From Neobacillus paridis (GTDB taxonomy: Bacteria > Bacillota > Bacilli > Bacillales > Cytobacillaceae), in the NCBI RefSeq assembly GCF_016765675.1, contig NZ_JAESWB010000045.1, positions 172,836 to 236,835 of the forward strand: a stretch of DNA of 64,000 nt. Reading direction: 5' to 3'. Under the pieces are notes generated by a model. That model was not told where the DNA came from and searched no databases. It saw only the letters and a list, made by a program, of their open reading frames with translations. This document shows positions 54,103-62,401 of the stretch, piece after piece (positions within the stretch are counted from its first letter, which is position 1; every line of letters begins with the position of its first letter). The translations under genes were made by a program, and so were the position numbers.

Positions 54103-54844
54103 AGTGTTCGTTCCCCCTTACAAGCTTGCTCATGAAAATATAGTTCAAATCGCGGCTCCCTTCAGACTGGTAAAGGGCCTCGAGGTTTCCTTGATAGACT
54201 AGTTCTCCTTTATGCATCATCGCGACGGAATCGCACAGCATGGATACTTCCTCCATAATGTGGCTGGAAAAAACAATTGTTTTTCCCTCGCGTTTTAGCT
54301 GGTGGACAAGCTGGCGGAAAACATTGGATGATGTGATATCGAGCCCAGTGGTCGGTTCATCAAAGAGAATAATTTCCGGGTTATGAATCAAGGTTCTGGC
54401 AATCGCCACCTTTTGCCGCATCCCCTTGGAGAAGCCGCCGACTTTTCGGTTCAAATAATCGCGCATCCCGAACATCTTTGACAAATCATCAATCCGTACC
54501 TTTGTCTCATGCTTGCTCAAGCCGTATAGTGCTGCAAAATATTCCAGGTTTTCCCTAGCTGTTAAGCGATCATAAAGCCCGGTTTCACCGCCAAACAAGA
54601 CACCCATTCTTTTCTTTACCTCATTCGGATACTTGAGCGTATCGTAGCCGGCAACTGTGACCGTCCCTTCAGTTGGCGTTAGTAAAGTGGCAATTGTCCT
54701 AAGCAATGTTGTTTTGCCAGCACCGTTTTCCCCAAGCAGACCAACTACCTGCCCTTCCTTTACAGAAAAAGTAACATACTTTAGCGCCGTGACAAACTTC
54801 TTTTTATCTTGAAATTTTTTCGTTACCTCATGGATTTCGATCAT
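54092..54844 (-). CDS. natA: ABC transporter ATPase, NatA-like
   Basis: 250 aa. Walker A GLLGENGAGKTTLLRTI, signature GGFSKGMRQKVAIARTLI, Walker [14 protein letters not shown]-loop SSHIMEEVS. ATG 54842-54844 has GGAGAAGA upstream. Divergent from a LytTR response regulator and its kinase, the arrangement expected for the natKR-regulated natAB sodium exporter; identity rests on that context and on family resemblance. Confidence 0.87.
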   Translation of the reverse strand: MIEIHEVTKKFQDKKKFVTALKYVTFSVKEGQVVGLLGENGAGKTTLLRTIATLLTPTEGTVTVAGYDTLKYPNEVKKRMGVLFGGETGLYDRLTARENLEYFAALYGLSKHETKVRIDDLSKMFGMRDYLNRKVGGFSKGMRQKVAIARTLIHNPEIILFDEPTTGLDITSSNVFRQLVHQLKREGKTIVFSSHIMEEVSMLCDSVAMMHKGELVYQGNLEALYQSEGSRDLNYIFMSKLVRGNEHYAS

Positions 54845-55013
54845 TCTTCTCCACTCCAATTGTTTATTTTCTTACTGTCATCATACAAATAACAGAAACG
54901 AAAATCTGCCATTATGTCGTGAAAAGTCCGTTTCCTGTCGCGAAAAAGCCAAATCCCTCCTTAAAGATGGTAAAATAACCATATGAAACTATGAATTGAC
55001 AAAAGGTGTGGCG

Positions 55014-55718
55014 ATGATGATGAAGGTAGGTCTGGTCGATGACCGCCCGATTGATTTGGATAAATTAAATGCGATTGTTTCAGGTGTATCCGATGTCGAG
55101 ATTGTCTTCTCAACGACTTCTGCTGAGGAGGCCTATGATCATATTAAAAAGGAATCGATTGATCTGTTAATTGCCGATATTGAAATGCCGGGTTTATCCG
55201 GATATGAGCTGGCAGATATTATTCATTCGCATGCACTCAATATTTCGGTTATTTTTGTAACGGCGAACAGCGGCTATGCCGTTCATGCCTTTGAATTAAA
55301 TGTCCATGATTACATCATGAAGCCTTATCCAAAGGGCCGCTTAATCCAATCGATTGAGCGTTTGAAGGAAAAATCAAGGTCGGCAGAAATTGCCGGCAGG
55401 CTTTATATTAAGCAAAAAAACGATATCCATATTATTCAAAAGAAAGATATTATTTTCATCGAAAGATCCGGACGTTCTTCGACGATTTATACCAAGTCAG
55501 GTGCAATCAAAACCTATCAAACTCTCAATGAACTGGAAGGTGAGTTAAGGGAACGCGATTTCATCCGCTCGCACCGTTCGTTCATTATTAATATCCATTT
55601 TGTCAAAAACTTTTCCCTTTACGCCAAAAATTCCTATATCGTCACATTCGAGGGAATTGAGGAGCAGGCGATGATTACAAAGGAAAAGGTCGAATTTTTA
55701 CAAGAAAATTATTTTTAA
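55014..55718 (+). CDS. natR: LytTR response regulator, NatR-like
   Basis: 234 aa. Receiver domain residues 1-115 with the acidic pair in VGLVDDRPIDLDK, phosphoacceptor Asp in LLIADIEMPGLSGYEL, and the lysine in HDYIMKPYPKGRL. LytTR DNA-binding domain from ~140: DIIFIERSGRSSTIYTKSG, FIRSHRSFIINIHFVKNF. Three ATGs (55014, 55017, 55020) follow AAAGGTG; the exact start is uncertain. It is followed 13 nt later by its kinase and divergent from natAB, which it likely activates. Confidence 0.85.
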   Translation: MMMKVGLVDDRPIDLDKLNAIVSGVSDVEIVFSTTSAEEAYDHIKKESIDLLIADIEMPGLSGYELADIIHSHALNISVIFVTANSGYAVHAFELNVHDYIMKPYPKGRLIQSIERLKEKSRSAEIAGRLYIKQKNDIHIIQKKDIIFIERSGRSSTIYTKSGAIKTYQTLNELEGELRERDFIRSHRSFIINIHFVKNFSLYAKNSYIVTFEGIEEQAMITKEKVEFLQENYF

Positions 55719-55731
55719 AGGCGGGAAGACT

Positions 55732-56712
55732 TTGAAGCCAATCGTGTTATATTGGGGAGCATTAGCCATTCTAGGTTTGGTCCATCTTTACAGGATCACG
55801 CTTTTGCTGCCATGGAATATACCAATCTATGTAACAGGTTTACTTGTTTTTTCCATCCTCTTTTACTTTTACAAAAAAATAATCGCTCCTATTTCTATTT
55901 TGGGAGTAAAGTGGAACGCCAGCCTCTTTGCCATCCAACTGCTGCTTGTCGCAATTTATCTGAATTCACAGCCTTCATTGACTGATCTGGCACTGTTTAT
56001 CGTCTTTATCGGGATTGAGTGGGTAAGGCTGGGGATGGCTCGGAAGCTCGCTGCCTTGGTTCAAGAAAATAATTTATACAAAGAGCAAACAGCGCAATTG
56101 AATGAAACGTTTCGAATGGTCCGCAGTGAGCGCCATGATTTTCTCAAGCATGTTTCCGCGATTCACTTCATGCTTGAAAACAGGCATCCTGATGAGGCTA
56201 AAGCATACCTCGATGAATTAGTCGATGACTATAAGGAAACCAATCTTTCCATTAAAGGAGAACGAGGAGTCGTCGCCGGGATATTACATCAAATGTACCG
56301 CCGTGCCCAAACAGCCGGAGTTGCCGTTGTCTATGACTTTGACCTGCCAATCTCGACTTTGCCGTTCCCGGATCCCGAGATGGTCAAGCTGCTGGGAAAT
56401 CTACTGTCCAACAGCATTGATGCCAGTGAATCCTGGCAAAAAAAGCATAAGGGATCAGCTTTGATCACACTGCAGTTTTACAAACGGAGCGGGTTGTATG
56501 TACTCATTTGCCAAAATAACAGCTTGCCAATTCCGACTTCCATCTTGGATGGATTGTTTCAAACTTATGGAAAGACAACAAAAGGAGAAGGTCATGAGGG
56601 TCTCGGGACAAAAATCATTCAGGAAGCGGTTGACAAGCACCACGGCTTTTTAGATTTTGTTTATAAAAATGAGGAATTCACAGTTAAAATTAAATTTCCA
56701 GCGATTCAATAA
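55732..56712 (+). CDS. natK: Sensor histidine kinase, NatK-like
   Basis: 326 aa, TTG start. Four hydrophobic helices in the first ~115 residues, then a dimerisation segment with MVRSERHDFLKHVSAIHFML (phosphoacceptor His in the RHDF motif of HPK10-type kinases) and an ATPase domain with LLGNLLSNSIDASE (N-box) and GHEGLGTKIIQEAVDKHHG (G-box). LytS/AgrC-like kinases pair with LytTR regulators, as here. Signal unknown; membrane stress or sodium is suggested by the natAB neighbour. Confidence 0.85.
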   Translation: MKPIVLYWGALAILGLVHLYRITLLLPWNIPIYVTGLLVFSILFYFYKKIIAPISILGVKWNASLFAIQLLLVAIYLNSQPSLTDLALFIVFIGIEWVRLGMARKLAALVQENNLYKEQTAQLNETFRMVRSERHDFLKHVSAIHFMLENRHPDEAKAYLDELVDDYKETNLSIKGERGVVAGILHQMYRRAQTAGVAVVYDFDLPISTLPFPDPEMVKLLGNLLSNSIDASESWQKKHKGSALITLQFYKRSGLYVLICQNNSLPIPTSILDGLFQTYGKTTKGEGHEGLGTKIIQEAVDKHHGFLDFVYKNEEFTVKIKFPAIQ

Positions 56713-56735
56713 AACAAGGACTGGTCCTTGTTTAG
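56711..56735 (+). terminator. Hairpin after natK
   Basis: AAACAAGGAC and GTCCTTGTTT form a stem immediately after the stop codon, ending in a short T-run. Confidence 0.6.
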
Positions 56736-56787
56736 TGGAAAAGACTGGATAAAAAAGAACGATAGGTGGGGACGGACAACATTCCCG

Positions 56788-56945
56788 CCGCAATTGGCGT
56801 ACACCTTTCGCCAATTGGATCATGTCAGTCGCCAATTGGTGTACGCTTTCCGCCAATTGGATGGTGTCTGTCGCCAATTAAAGCACGCTTTCCGCCAATT
56901 GAATGGTGTCTGTCGCCAATTGAAGCACGCTTTCCGCCAATTGGA
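56788..56945. repeat. Second 21-bp-period CGCCAATT array
   Basis: CGCCAATT starts at 56809, 56830, 56851, 56872, 56893, 56914 and 56935, with a diverged unit in register at 56788. Alternate units carry CTTTCCGCC and CTGTCGCC flanks, suggesting growth by 42-bp duplication. It lies between natK and the tubulin gene. Confidence 0.9.
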
Positions 56946-56973
56946 AAGCGGAAATTACTCTTTTAAAACATAA

Positions 56974-57005
56974 AGGGTCAGTCCTTCATCGGAAGGGCTG
57001 ACCCT
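56974..57005. terminator. Terminator between the repeat array and the tubulin gene
   Basis: AGGGTCAGTCCTTC and GGAAGGGCTGACCCT form a long stem; the minus-strand side ends the tubulin-like gene. Confidence 0.8.
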
Positions 57006-57010
57006 GATGT

Positions 57011-58123
57011 TTATTTTTGGTATTTGGATAACTTGGCGGAAATGCTTCCTGGCTTTCGTTCCGGCGGTCTTGCTTTGAGACTGGAAGCCCAGGATATCCG
57101 TGATTCATACGTTTGTGTAAACTCTTTGCTGACTAAATTTTGCAGCCGGTCTTTATTTTTCTCAAGGGATTCCTCTAAAGTCAACATCCTCCGGCTCGGG
57201 AATGGCAGTCCTGCTAAAATGGTGGTAACCGTCGGATCTGCTTCGGAAATATACGTTCCTTCAAATAACTCCAACGGCTCCCCCACCTGTTCAAAAACAC
57301 TGGGGACATTAATAAGCTTTGCCATTTTTTCGGGACCTTCATAAATTAAGCCTGCACGAATAACACCGGGGGACTCCACCGGACAAAATATCGAGTTTTG
57401 CCATGATTGTTGAATCTTGCCGGCTACATCTGCAGTAGTTTTGGCATCAGTAATGGCAGTTGAGGCGATCATAGTCACCCCTCTTGTGGCCAAAATGTTC
57501 ATGAGATCCGTTTCATCAAAGTTGCCATAAAAAGAACTTTTTTTCGTGACCTGCAAAATATGATTGATGGCTTCGATGACCTGTTGGTTGGAGGAAAGAT
57601 AGATTTGATGTTTACTGGATTGTGGATTTAATTTTCGCATTTGATCATTGTCGACAAGAAATACTGAGGAAAGTGAGTCTATTTTGGAAATTTCTTCGAT
57701 GCATTCAGCGGCGTTGATTCGATTTCCTGCTAATACGTTTCGGTCAGGTACAACCGCGATTGCCCCAACCTTAACTCCCGGCAGGTGGTCCAATAACAAA
57801 TCAATCAATAACGGACTCATCCCCGAACCGGTGCCACCATCAGTTGAAAATGCGACTAGTAAAAACCTGATATTTTTAAATGAACGCTGCACAAATTCAA
57901 TAATTTCCCGATAGTTATCATTAATAGCCCTTAATCCAATTGAACGATTTTGCCCGGCACCATTAAATCCAGGGACAAAGAATTTCTTCTCTACCCTTGT
58001 ATTTACTAAACCATCACGTCGATTTGTATTAATAAGAGCCGTTTGAAAGCCCATAGCTGCAGCAATTTCAGCAATATTCCCGCCCGCTTGGCCAACACCC
58101 AAAATTCCTATTGGTTTCACCAT
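57011..58123 (-). CDS. TubZ/FtsZ-like tubulin-family GTPase
   Basis: About 370 aa. The tubulin fold is shown by IGILGVGQAGGNIAEIAA at the N-terminus (nucleotide-binding turn) and AFSTDGGTGSGMSPLLIDLL near residue 100, the GGGTGSG tubulin signature with one substitution. Later VKVGAIAVVPDRN and NRINAAECIEEI fit the T5-T6 region. It is far from cell-division FtsZ and lacks the FtsZ C-terminal peptide, so it is nearer to the TubZ-type cytomotive proteins of Bacillus plasmids and phages. No TubR-like DNA-binding gene is adjacent. The ATG follows GGGAGGGGAT; an upstream GTG at 58156 is possible. Cellular role unknown. Confidence 0.8.
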   Translation of the reverse strand: MVKPIGILGVGQAGGNIAEIAAAMGFQTALINTNRRDGLVNTRVEKKFFVPGFNGAGQNRSIGLRAINDNYREIIEFVQRSFKNIRFLLVAFSTDGGTGSGMSPLLIDLLLDHLPGVKVGAIAVVPDRNVLAGNRINAAECIEEISKIDSLSSVFLVDNDQMRKLNPQSSKHQIYLSSNQQVIEAINHILQVTKKSSFYGNFDETDLMNILATRGVTMIASTAITDAKTTADVAGKIQQSWQNSIFCPVESPGVIRAGLIYEGPEKMAKLINVPSVFEQVGEPLELFEGTYISEADPTVTTILAGLPFPSRRMLTLEESLEKNKDRLQNLVSKEFTQTYESRISWASSLKARPPERKPGSISAKLSKYQK

Positions 58124-58380
58124 ATCCCCTCCCTTTCTTACTAAAATAATACTCACATTTTATAAAATTAGACTTTTCTATATAAAAATATCAAAAAAGC
58201 GTACTCATTTTCGGGCTATGTACATTGCTCTCATCGACTGTCACCCAGGGTCACCAATTACCTCCATTGATGAGCTTTATGGCCTTTGACCCCGATTGGT
58301 GACCTATATTCATTTTGAACACTCATTTAGGTCACCAACCAGTAGCCTCTATTGATGACCCAACCGAGTGTGCTTTCGAA
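58124..58380. other. Intergenic region with two GGTCACCAA / ATTGATGA units
   Basis: No gene seen. GGTCACCAATTACCTCCATTGATGA-type sequence occurs near 58249 (written in parts: GGTCACCAA, then CCTCCATTGATGA) and again near 58331 (GGTCACCAA, then CCTCTATTGATGA). A third related stretch, GATTGGTGACC, lies between them in the opposite sense. Confidence 0.5.
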
Positions 58381-59127
58381 TTATTTCCGATCCCTGTTTA
58401 AAAAGGCCTTTGTCCGCTCGAATTTTGGTTTAGTGAATAGTTCAGCTGGAGAACCCGATTCGATCATTTCCCCGTTATCCATAAATAACACCTGATTTGC
58501 CACTTCTTTGGCAAATCCCATTTCGTGGGTGACCACAATCATGGTCATGTGTTCTTCCGCTAGTTTTTTCATAACCTGCAGAACCTCGCCGGTCAACTCC
58601 GGGTCAAGTGCGGATGTTGGTTCATCAAACAGCATAATTTCCGGATTCATCATCAGCGCCCTGGCAATCGCCACCCGTTGCTTTTGCCCTCCAGATAAAT
58701 TGGCGGGATAAGCATTGGCACGGTCGATCAAGCCGACCTTTTCCAACAGGTCAGTACTGCGGCTTTTTATTTCCGCTGCTGATTCTTTTTTTACCAATCT
58801 TGGCGCCAGCTCCAGATTTTCTTTGACCGTTAGATGCGGGAATAAATTAAAATGCTGGAAAACCATGCCCATTCTTGAGGTAATCTGCCTGATTTGCGGT
58901 GGCGATGAATATACTCCATCCTTGACCAAATAATGATCAGCAACCTGAATACTACCCCCATCTACTTCTTCAAGGTGAACAAGACCGCGAAGCATTGTGC
59001 TTTTTCCCGAGCCGGATGGACCAATGACGGCGACAACATCATTTCTATTCACAGTAAAGCTAATTTGCTTTAGCACATCGAGCTTGCCATACGATTTCTT
59101 TAAATTCGATACTTCAATCAAAGCCAC
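58381..59127 (-). CDS. Polar amino-acid ABC transporter ATPase (TcyC/GlnQ-like)
   Basis: 248 aa. Walker [16 protein letters not shown]-loop [14 protein letters not shown], signature [17 protein letters not shown], Walker [16 protein letters not shown] and H-loop [12 protein letters not shown] are all intact. GTG start preceded by AAGGGGTG. It is the last gene of a receptor-permease-ATPase operon; gene order matches tcyABC of B. subtilis, though the substrate is uncertain. Confidence 0.9.
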   Translation of the reverse strand: MALIEVSNLKKSYGKLDVLKQISFTVNRNDVVAVIGPSGSGKSTMLRGLVHLEEVDGGSIQVADHYLVKDGVYSSPPQIRQITSRMGMVFQHFNLFPHLTVKENLELAPRLVKKESAAEIKSRSTDLLEKVGLIDRANAYPANLSGGQKQRVAIARALMMNPEIMLFDEPTSALDPELTGEVLQVMKKLAEEHMTMIVVTHEMGFAKEVANQVLFMDNGEMIESGSPAELFTKPKFERTKAFLNRDRK

Positions 59128-59143
59128 ATGGATTCACCCCTTC

Positions 59144-59803
59144 CTATTCAAATCTGAAGCGCTGTTCGATCCCTTTAAACAGCATCGTTAAAATAAGCGT
59201 CATCACAAGATAAATGATTCCGGCAACCACAAAAGGAACTATCGTAAAGTCACGGTTTACGGCTGTTTCAGCAAAGTGTAACAGTTCTGGAACCGCAACG
59301 GCATACAGTAACGCTGTATCCTTCACAAGGGTTACCGACTCATTCGCCATAGCAGGAAGGGCAATGCGGAACATTTGCGGCAGAATAACCCTTGTTGTCA
59401 TCTGCCATTTATTTAAGCCGAGGACCTGGGAGGCTTCATATTGCCCTTTATCGATAGCTAAAAGCCCGCCGCGGAAGATTTCCGCAAAGTATGCCGCATA
59501 GTTAAGAATGAATCCAAGGCATGCCGCCACAAAACGATCCATTACTAAATATTCACCGACAACTGGAAGCATTGGCAGCCCAAAGCAGAAAAACAAAAGC
59601 TGCAATAAGAGCGGGGTCCCGCGCATGACATAAATATAGGCTTGGGCCAGCCAGGAGAGCAGCCTAAAGCGGCTTTGCACTGCCAATGTTAATAGAAAGC
59701 CTAATGGAATGGAAGCCACAATAGCGATAATAAACAAAAGAACTGTCGTTTGTGCCCCTTCCAACATCGGCTTAGATATCTGGATAAGGTATTCTAATGA
59801 CAT
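59144..59803 (-). CDS. Polar amino-acid ABC transporter permease (TcyB-like)
   Basis: 219 aa, five helices. YVMRGTPLLLQLLFFCFGLP and the EAA loop GLLAIDKGQYEASQVLGLNK followed by WQMTTRVILPQ are HisM/GlnP-type signatures. ATG 59801-59803 follows GGAGGA; an ATG-like start at 59824 has no ribosome site. A single permease gene, so a homodimer is likely. 16 nt to the ATPase gene. Confidence 0.9.
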   Translation of the reverse strand: MSLEYLIQISKPMLEGAQTTVLLFIIAIVASIPLGFLLTLAVQSRFRLLSWLAQAYIYVMRGTPLLLQLLFFCFGLPMLPVVGEYLVMDRFVAACLGFILNYAAYFAEIFRGGLLAIDKGQYEASQVLGLNKWQMTTRVILPQMFRIALPAMANESVTLVKDTALLYAVAVPELLHFAETAVNRDFTIVPFVVAGIIYLVMTLILTMLFKGIEQRFRFE

Positions 59804-59865
59804 AGTAGGAGTCCTCCAAAGCAAAACAGGCTTTCCGAGGAAATCCTGCTTTGCCTTTATAGATA

Positions 59866-60648
59866 TTAGTTTAATACTTTATTTTCCCCAAACCATTTTT
59901 TTGAAATCTCTGCCGCTGTCCCATCCTGATTCATTTCATCGAGTGCTTTTTGAAGTTTCGTTAATAATTTCTCGTTTCCTTTCTTGACACCGATACCGTA
60001 TTCTTCAGGAGCAAGGGATTCATCAAGTACTTTAAAAGTATTTTTTTCCTTTGTCATGTAATAATCAATGACAACCTCATCAATGACGACGGCATCCAGG
60101 CGGCCGCTCTTTAAATCATTTAGAGCAAGGACATTATCTTTAAACTCAGTCACGGTTTTGATTTTGGACTTGATCGGGTTGGCATTTAAGGCATCAGCCG
60201 CTGATGAAAGGGACTGCAGTCCGACGACTTTGCCTTTTAAATCAGCCAGTTTGGTAATGTTTGAGTCTGCCTTCGTGACAACGACTTGGGCATTTTTTAA
60301 ATAAGGCTTTGTAAACAGAACCTTCTGTTTTCGTTCATCGGTTATAGTATAGCCATTCCAAATAAGGTCAATCCGGCCGCTACTTAATTCGGACTCTTTT
60401 GTACTCCAATCGATCGGCTGGAATTTTACCTTTTGGCCCATTTTTTTCGCTGCTGCTTTTGCATAATCAATATCGAAACCAACAATATTGTTATTTTCGT
60501 CACGGAACCCAAGCGGAGCGAATTTATCATCAATACCAATTACAAGCGTTTTATCCTTATCTTTTGATCCTGTTGTTTTTCCTGAGCATGCCGTAAGTAC
60601 TGAGAATACAGCTGCTATGAGTAAGACAAAAGCTGCAATTCGTTTCAT
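59866..60648 (-). CDS. Amino-acid ABC transporter substrate-binding lipoprotein (TcyA-like)
   Basis: 260 aa. Lipoprotein signal ending VLTACSG with the lipid-attachment Cys at about residue 21. SBP-3 features: LVIGIDDKFAPLGFRDENNN, FDIDYAKAAAKKMG, WNGYTITDERKQKVLFTKPY and the arginine/aspartate ligand region. First gene of the operon. The AT-rich gap 60649-60858 upstream contains no recognised riboswitch; an AT-rich promoter is likely but not precise. Confidence 0.88.
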   Translation of the reverse strand: MKRIAAFVLLIAAVFSVLTACSGKTTGSKDKDKTLVIGIDDKFAPLGFRDENNNIVGFDIDYAKAAAKKMGQKVKFQPIDWSTKESELSSGRIDLIWNGYTITDERKQKVLFTKPYLKNAQVVVTKADSNITKLADLKGKVVGLQSLSSAADALNANPIKSKIKTVTEFKDNVLALNDLKSGRLDAVVIDEVVIDYYMTKEKNTFKVLDESLAPEEYGIGVKKGNEKLLTKLQKALDEMNQDGTAAEISKKWFGENKVLN

Positions 60649-60858
60649 TTGAAAAAACCACCTTTAATTTATTTTTGCTTTAGCGCATTACTATATTATC
60701 ATGCTAACAATTTAATATACTAACATATTATAATGCTATAATTTCTAAAAGGCAAGACTTCAAGTTTTTAAAAAGAAAAAGCTCCTCCCAATATCGGAAA
60801 AAGCTTCTTAAAAGTTAACTTTATGGTTTTTTCTATTTAAAAAGACGAACAAAAACAG

Positions 60859-60897
60859 TTGGGGCAGCCCTCCATATCCATCGGAAGGCTGCCCCAA
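60859..60897 (-). terminator. Terminator of the alcohol dehydrogenase gene
   Basis: TTGGGGCAGCCCTCC and GGAAGGCTGCCCCAA form a GC-rich stem followed on the minus strand by CTGTTTTTG. Confidence 0.85.
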
Positions 60898-60911
60898 AAT
60901 TATTTCTATTT

Positions 60912-62096
60912 TTAGTTGGCACCAACAGGTACGGGTGCATCATTATAAGCTTTCATGTAAATGGCAATAATGTCTTCCTTAGTGACCGCTTTTGGATTTG
61001 CACCTGTGCATGCATCTTTAAGTGCGTTCTCTGCCAGTTTTTCAACATCCTCAACACGGAAAGCAGATTCACGAAGTGGTGGAATGCCTACAGCTTTGGA
61101 GATACGGCGAACCTCATCTACGGCCATTTGCGCTGCTTCTTCGACGGTTGCTGCCGAACTTGTGTCCACCCCTAAAGCCCTGGCAACATCGGCAAATTTT
61201 TGCGGACAGGCATCCATATTAAATTCCATTACATATGGGAGCAGCATCGCATTTGCCACACCATGAGGCAGGTCATACTCACCGCCTAATTGGTGGGCCA
61301 TACTATGAACAATGCCTAGACCGGCGTTGGAATAGCAAAGGCCGGCGATAAAGGAGCCCCAGCCCATTCCGGAACGTGCTTCAAGATCTGAGCCATTTTC
61401 AACAGCTTTCTCAATATATCTTGCAATCAATTCAATCGACTTATAGGCAATTGCATCTGATAATTCAAAGGCACCATTGGCCGTATATCCTTCAATCGCG
61501 TGGGTCAGAGCATCCAAACCAGTCGCAGCTGTTAAGCCTTTCGGTTTTTTAAGCATTAATTCCGGATCATTAACAGCAATCGTCGCCAGACAGTTCGGGT
61601 CGACCATGATCATTTTTATTTTACGGGACTCGTCCGTAATAACATAGTTAATTGTTACTTCAGCAGCCGTACCAGCTGTTGTGCTGATGGCCACAATCGG
61701 CACTGATTTATTTTTCGATTTACCTATTCCTTCGTAATCAGCAATATTCCCGCCATTTGTGACTAAAATGCCAATTGCCGAGCCGGTATCTTGAGGAGAG
61801 CCTCCACCTACTGAGATAATAAAGTCACAGGCTTCTTTTTGGAATACAGCCAGTCCATCATGTACGTTTTTGGTGGTTGGATTTGGTTTTACCTCATCAA
61901 AGATGGTATAGAGGATTCCGTCTTGATCGAGAACATCTGTGATTTGTTTTACTACTCCGTTTTGATTTAACACTTTGTCTGTAACCAGTAAAGCTTTTTT
62001 CAAATTTAATTTCTTAACTTCTTCTCCAACAAATTTGACACTTCCAGGACCAACAAGATTAATAGCAGGCCAGTATACTTTTCTAGGTGTTAACAT
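60912..62096 (-). CDS. Iron-containing alcohol dehydrogenase (group III)
   Basis: 394 aa. NAD(P)-dependent oxidation/reduction of small alcohols and aldehydes. SVGGGSPQDTGSAIG is the dinucleotide-binding GGGS motif. Metal ligands lie in AATGLDALTHAIEGYTA and in IVHSMAHQLGGEYDLPHGVANA. ATG 62096 is preceded by GGAGA; an ORF extending to 62207 is unlikely. Similar to methanol/1,3-propanediol dehydrogenases; TTAGTAAEVT replaces the more common TTAGTGSEVT. Preferred substrate unknown. Monocistronic. Confidence 0.9.
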   Translation of the reverse strand: MLTPRKVYWPAINLVGPGSVKFVGEEVKKLNLKKALLVTDKVLNQNGVVKQITDVLDQDGILYTIFDEVKPNPTTKNVHDGLAVFQKEACDFIISVGGGSPQDTGSAIGILVTNGGNIADYEGIGKSKNKSVPIVAISTTAGTAAEVTINYVITDESRKIKMIMVDPNCLATIAVNDPELMLKKPKGLTAATGLDALTHAIEGYTANGAFELSDAIAYKSIELIARYIEKAVENGSDLEARSGMGWGSFIAGLCYSNAGLGIVHSMAHQLGGEYDLPHGVANAMLLPYVMEFNMDACPQKFADVARALGVDTSSAATVEEAAQMAVDEVRRISKAVGIPPLRESAFRVEDVEKLAENALKDACTGANPKAVTKEDIIAIYMKAYNDAPVPVGAN

Positions 62097-62370
62097 TGTA
62101 ATCTTTCTCCTTTTCCAATTGATTTGTTGGTGGTTACAGATAATTCGGAGTTTAATATTTGTGATATATTTCACAAATGGATACAAATTTAAGTGGAGCA
62201 TTCCCACTTAAAAAAGATGGAACACAGACCTCTATTATCTGCAGCCGTAAACCATAATTAACTATTTATCCATTACGATTATGATTATATCACAGAACAT
62301 TTTTTGAAAAATCATCCTATTATGGCTTTCTCGTTACAGAAAATTTACGATATTATGAATCTAAAAAATA

Positions 62371-62401
62371 AAAACAGAGAAACCTTGAGTTCTCTGTTTT
62401 T
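62371..62401 (-). terminator. Terminator of the MATE transporter gene
   Basis: AAAACAGAG and CTCTGTTTT stem overlapping the stop codon, followed on the minus strand by TTTTTATTTTTTAG. Confidence 0.8.

Noticed and set aside
57011..58123. The tubulin-like gene as cell-division FtsZ
   Set aside because: It lacks the FtsZ C-terminal peptide and the usual ftsA-ftsZ context, and the signature differs (DGGTGSG).
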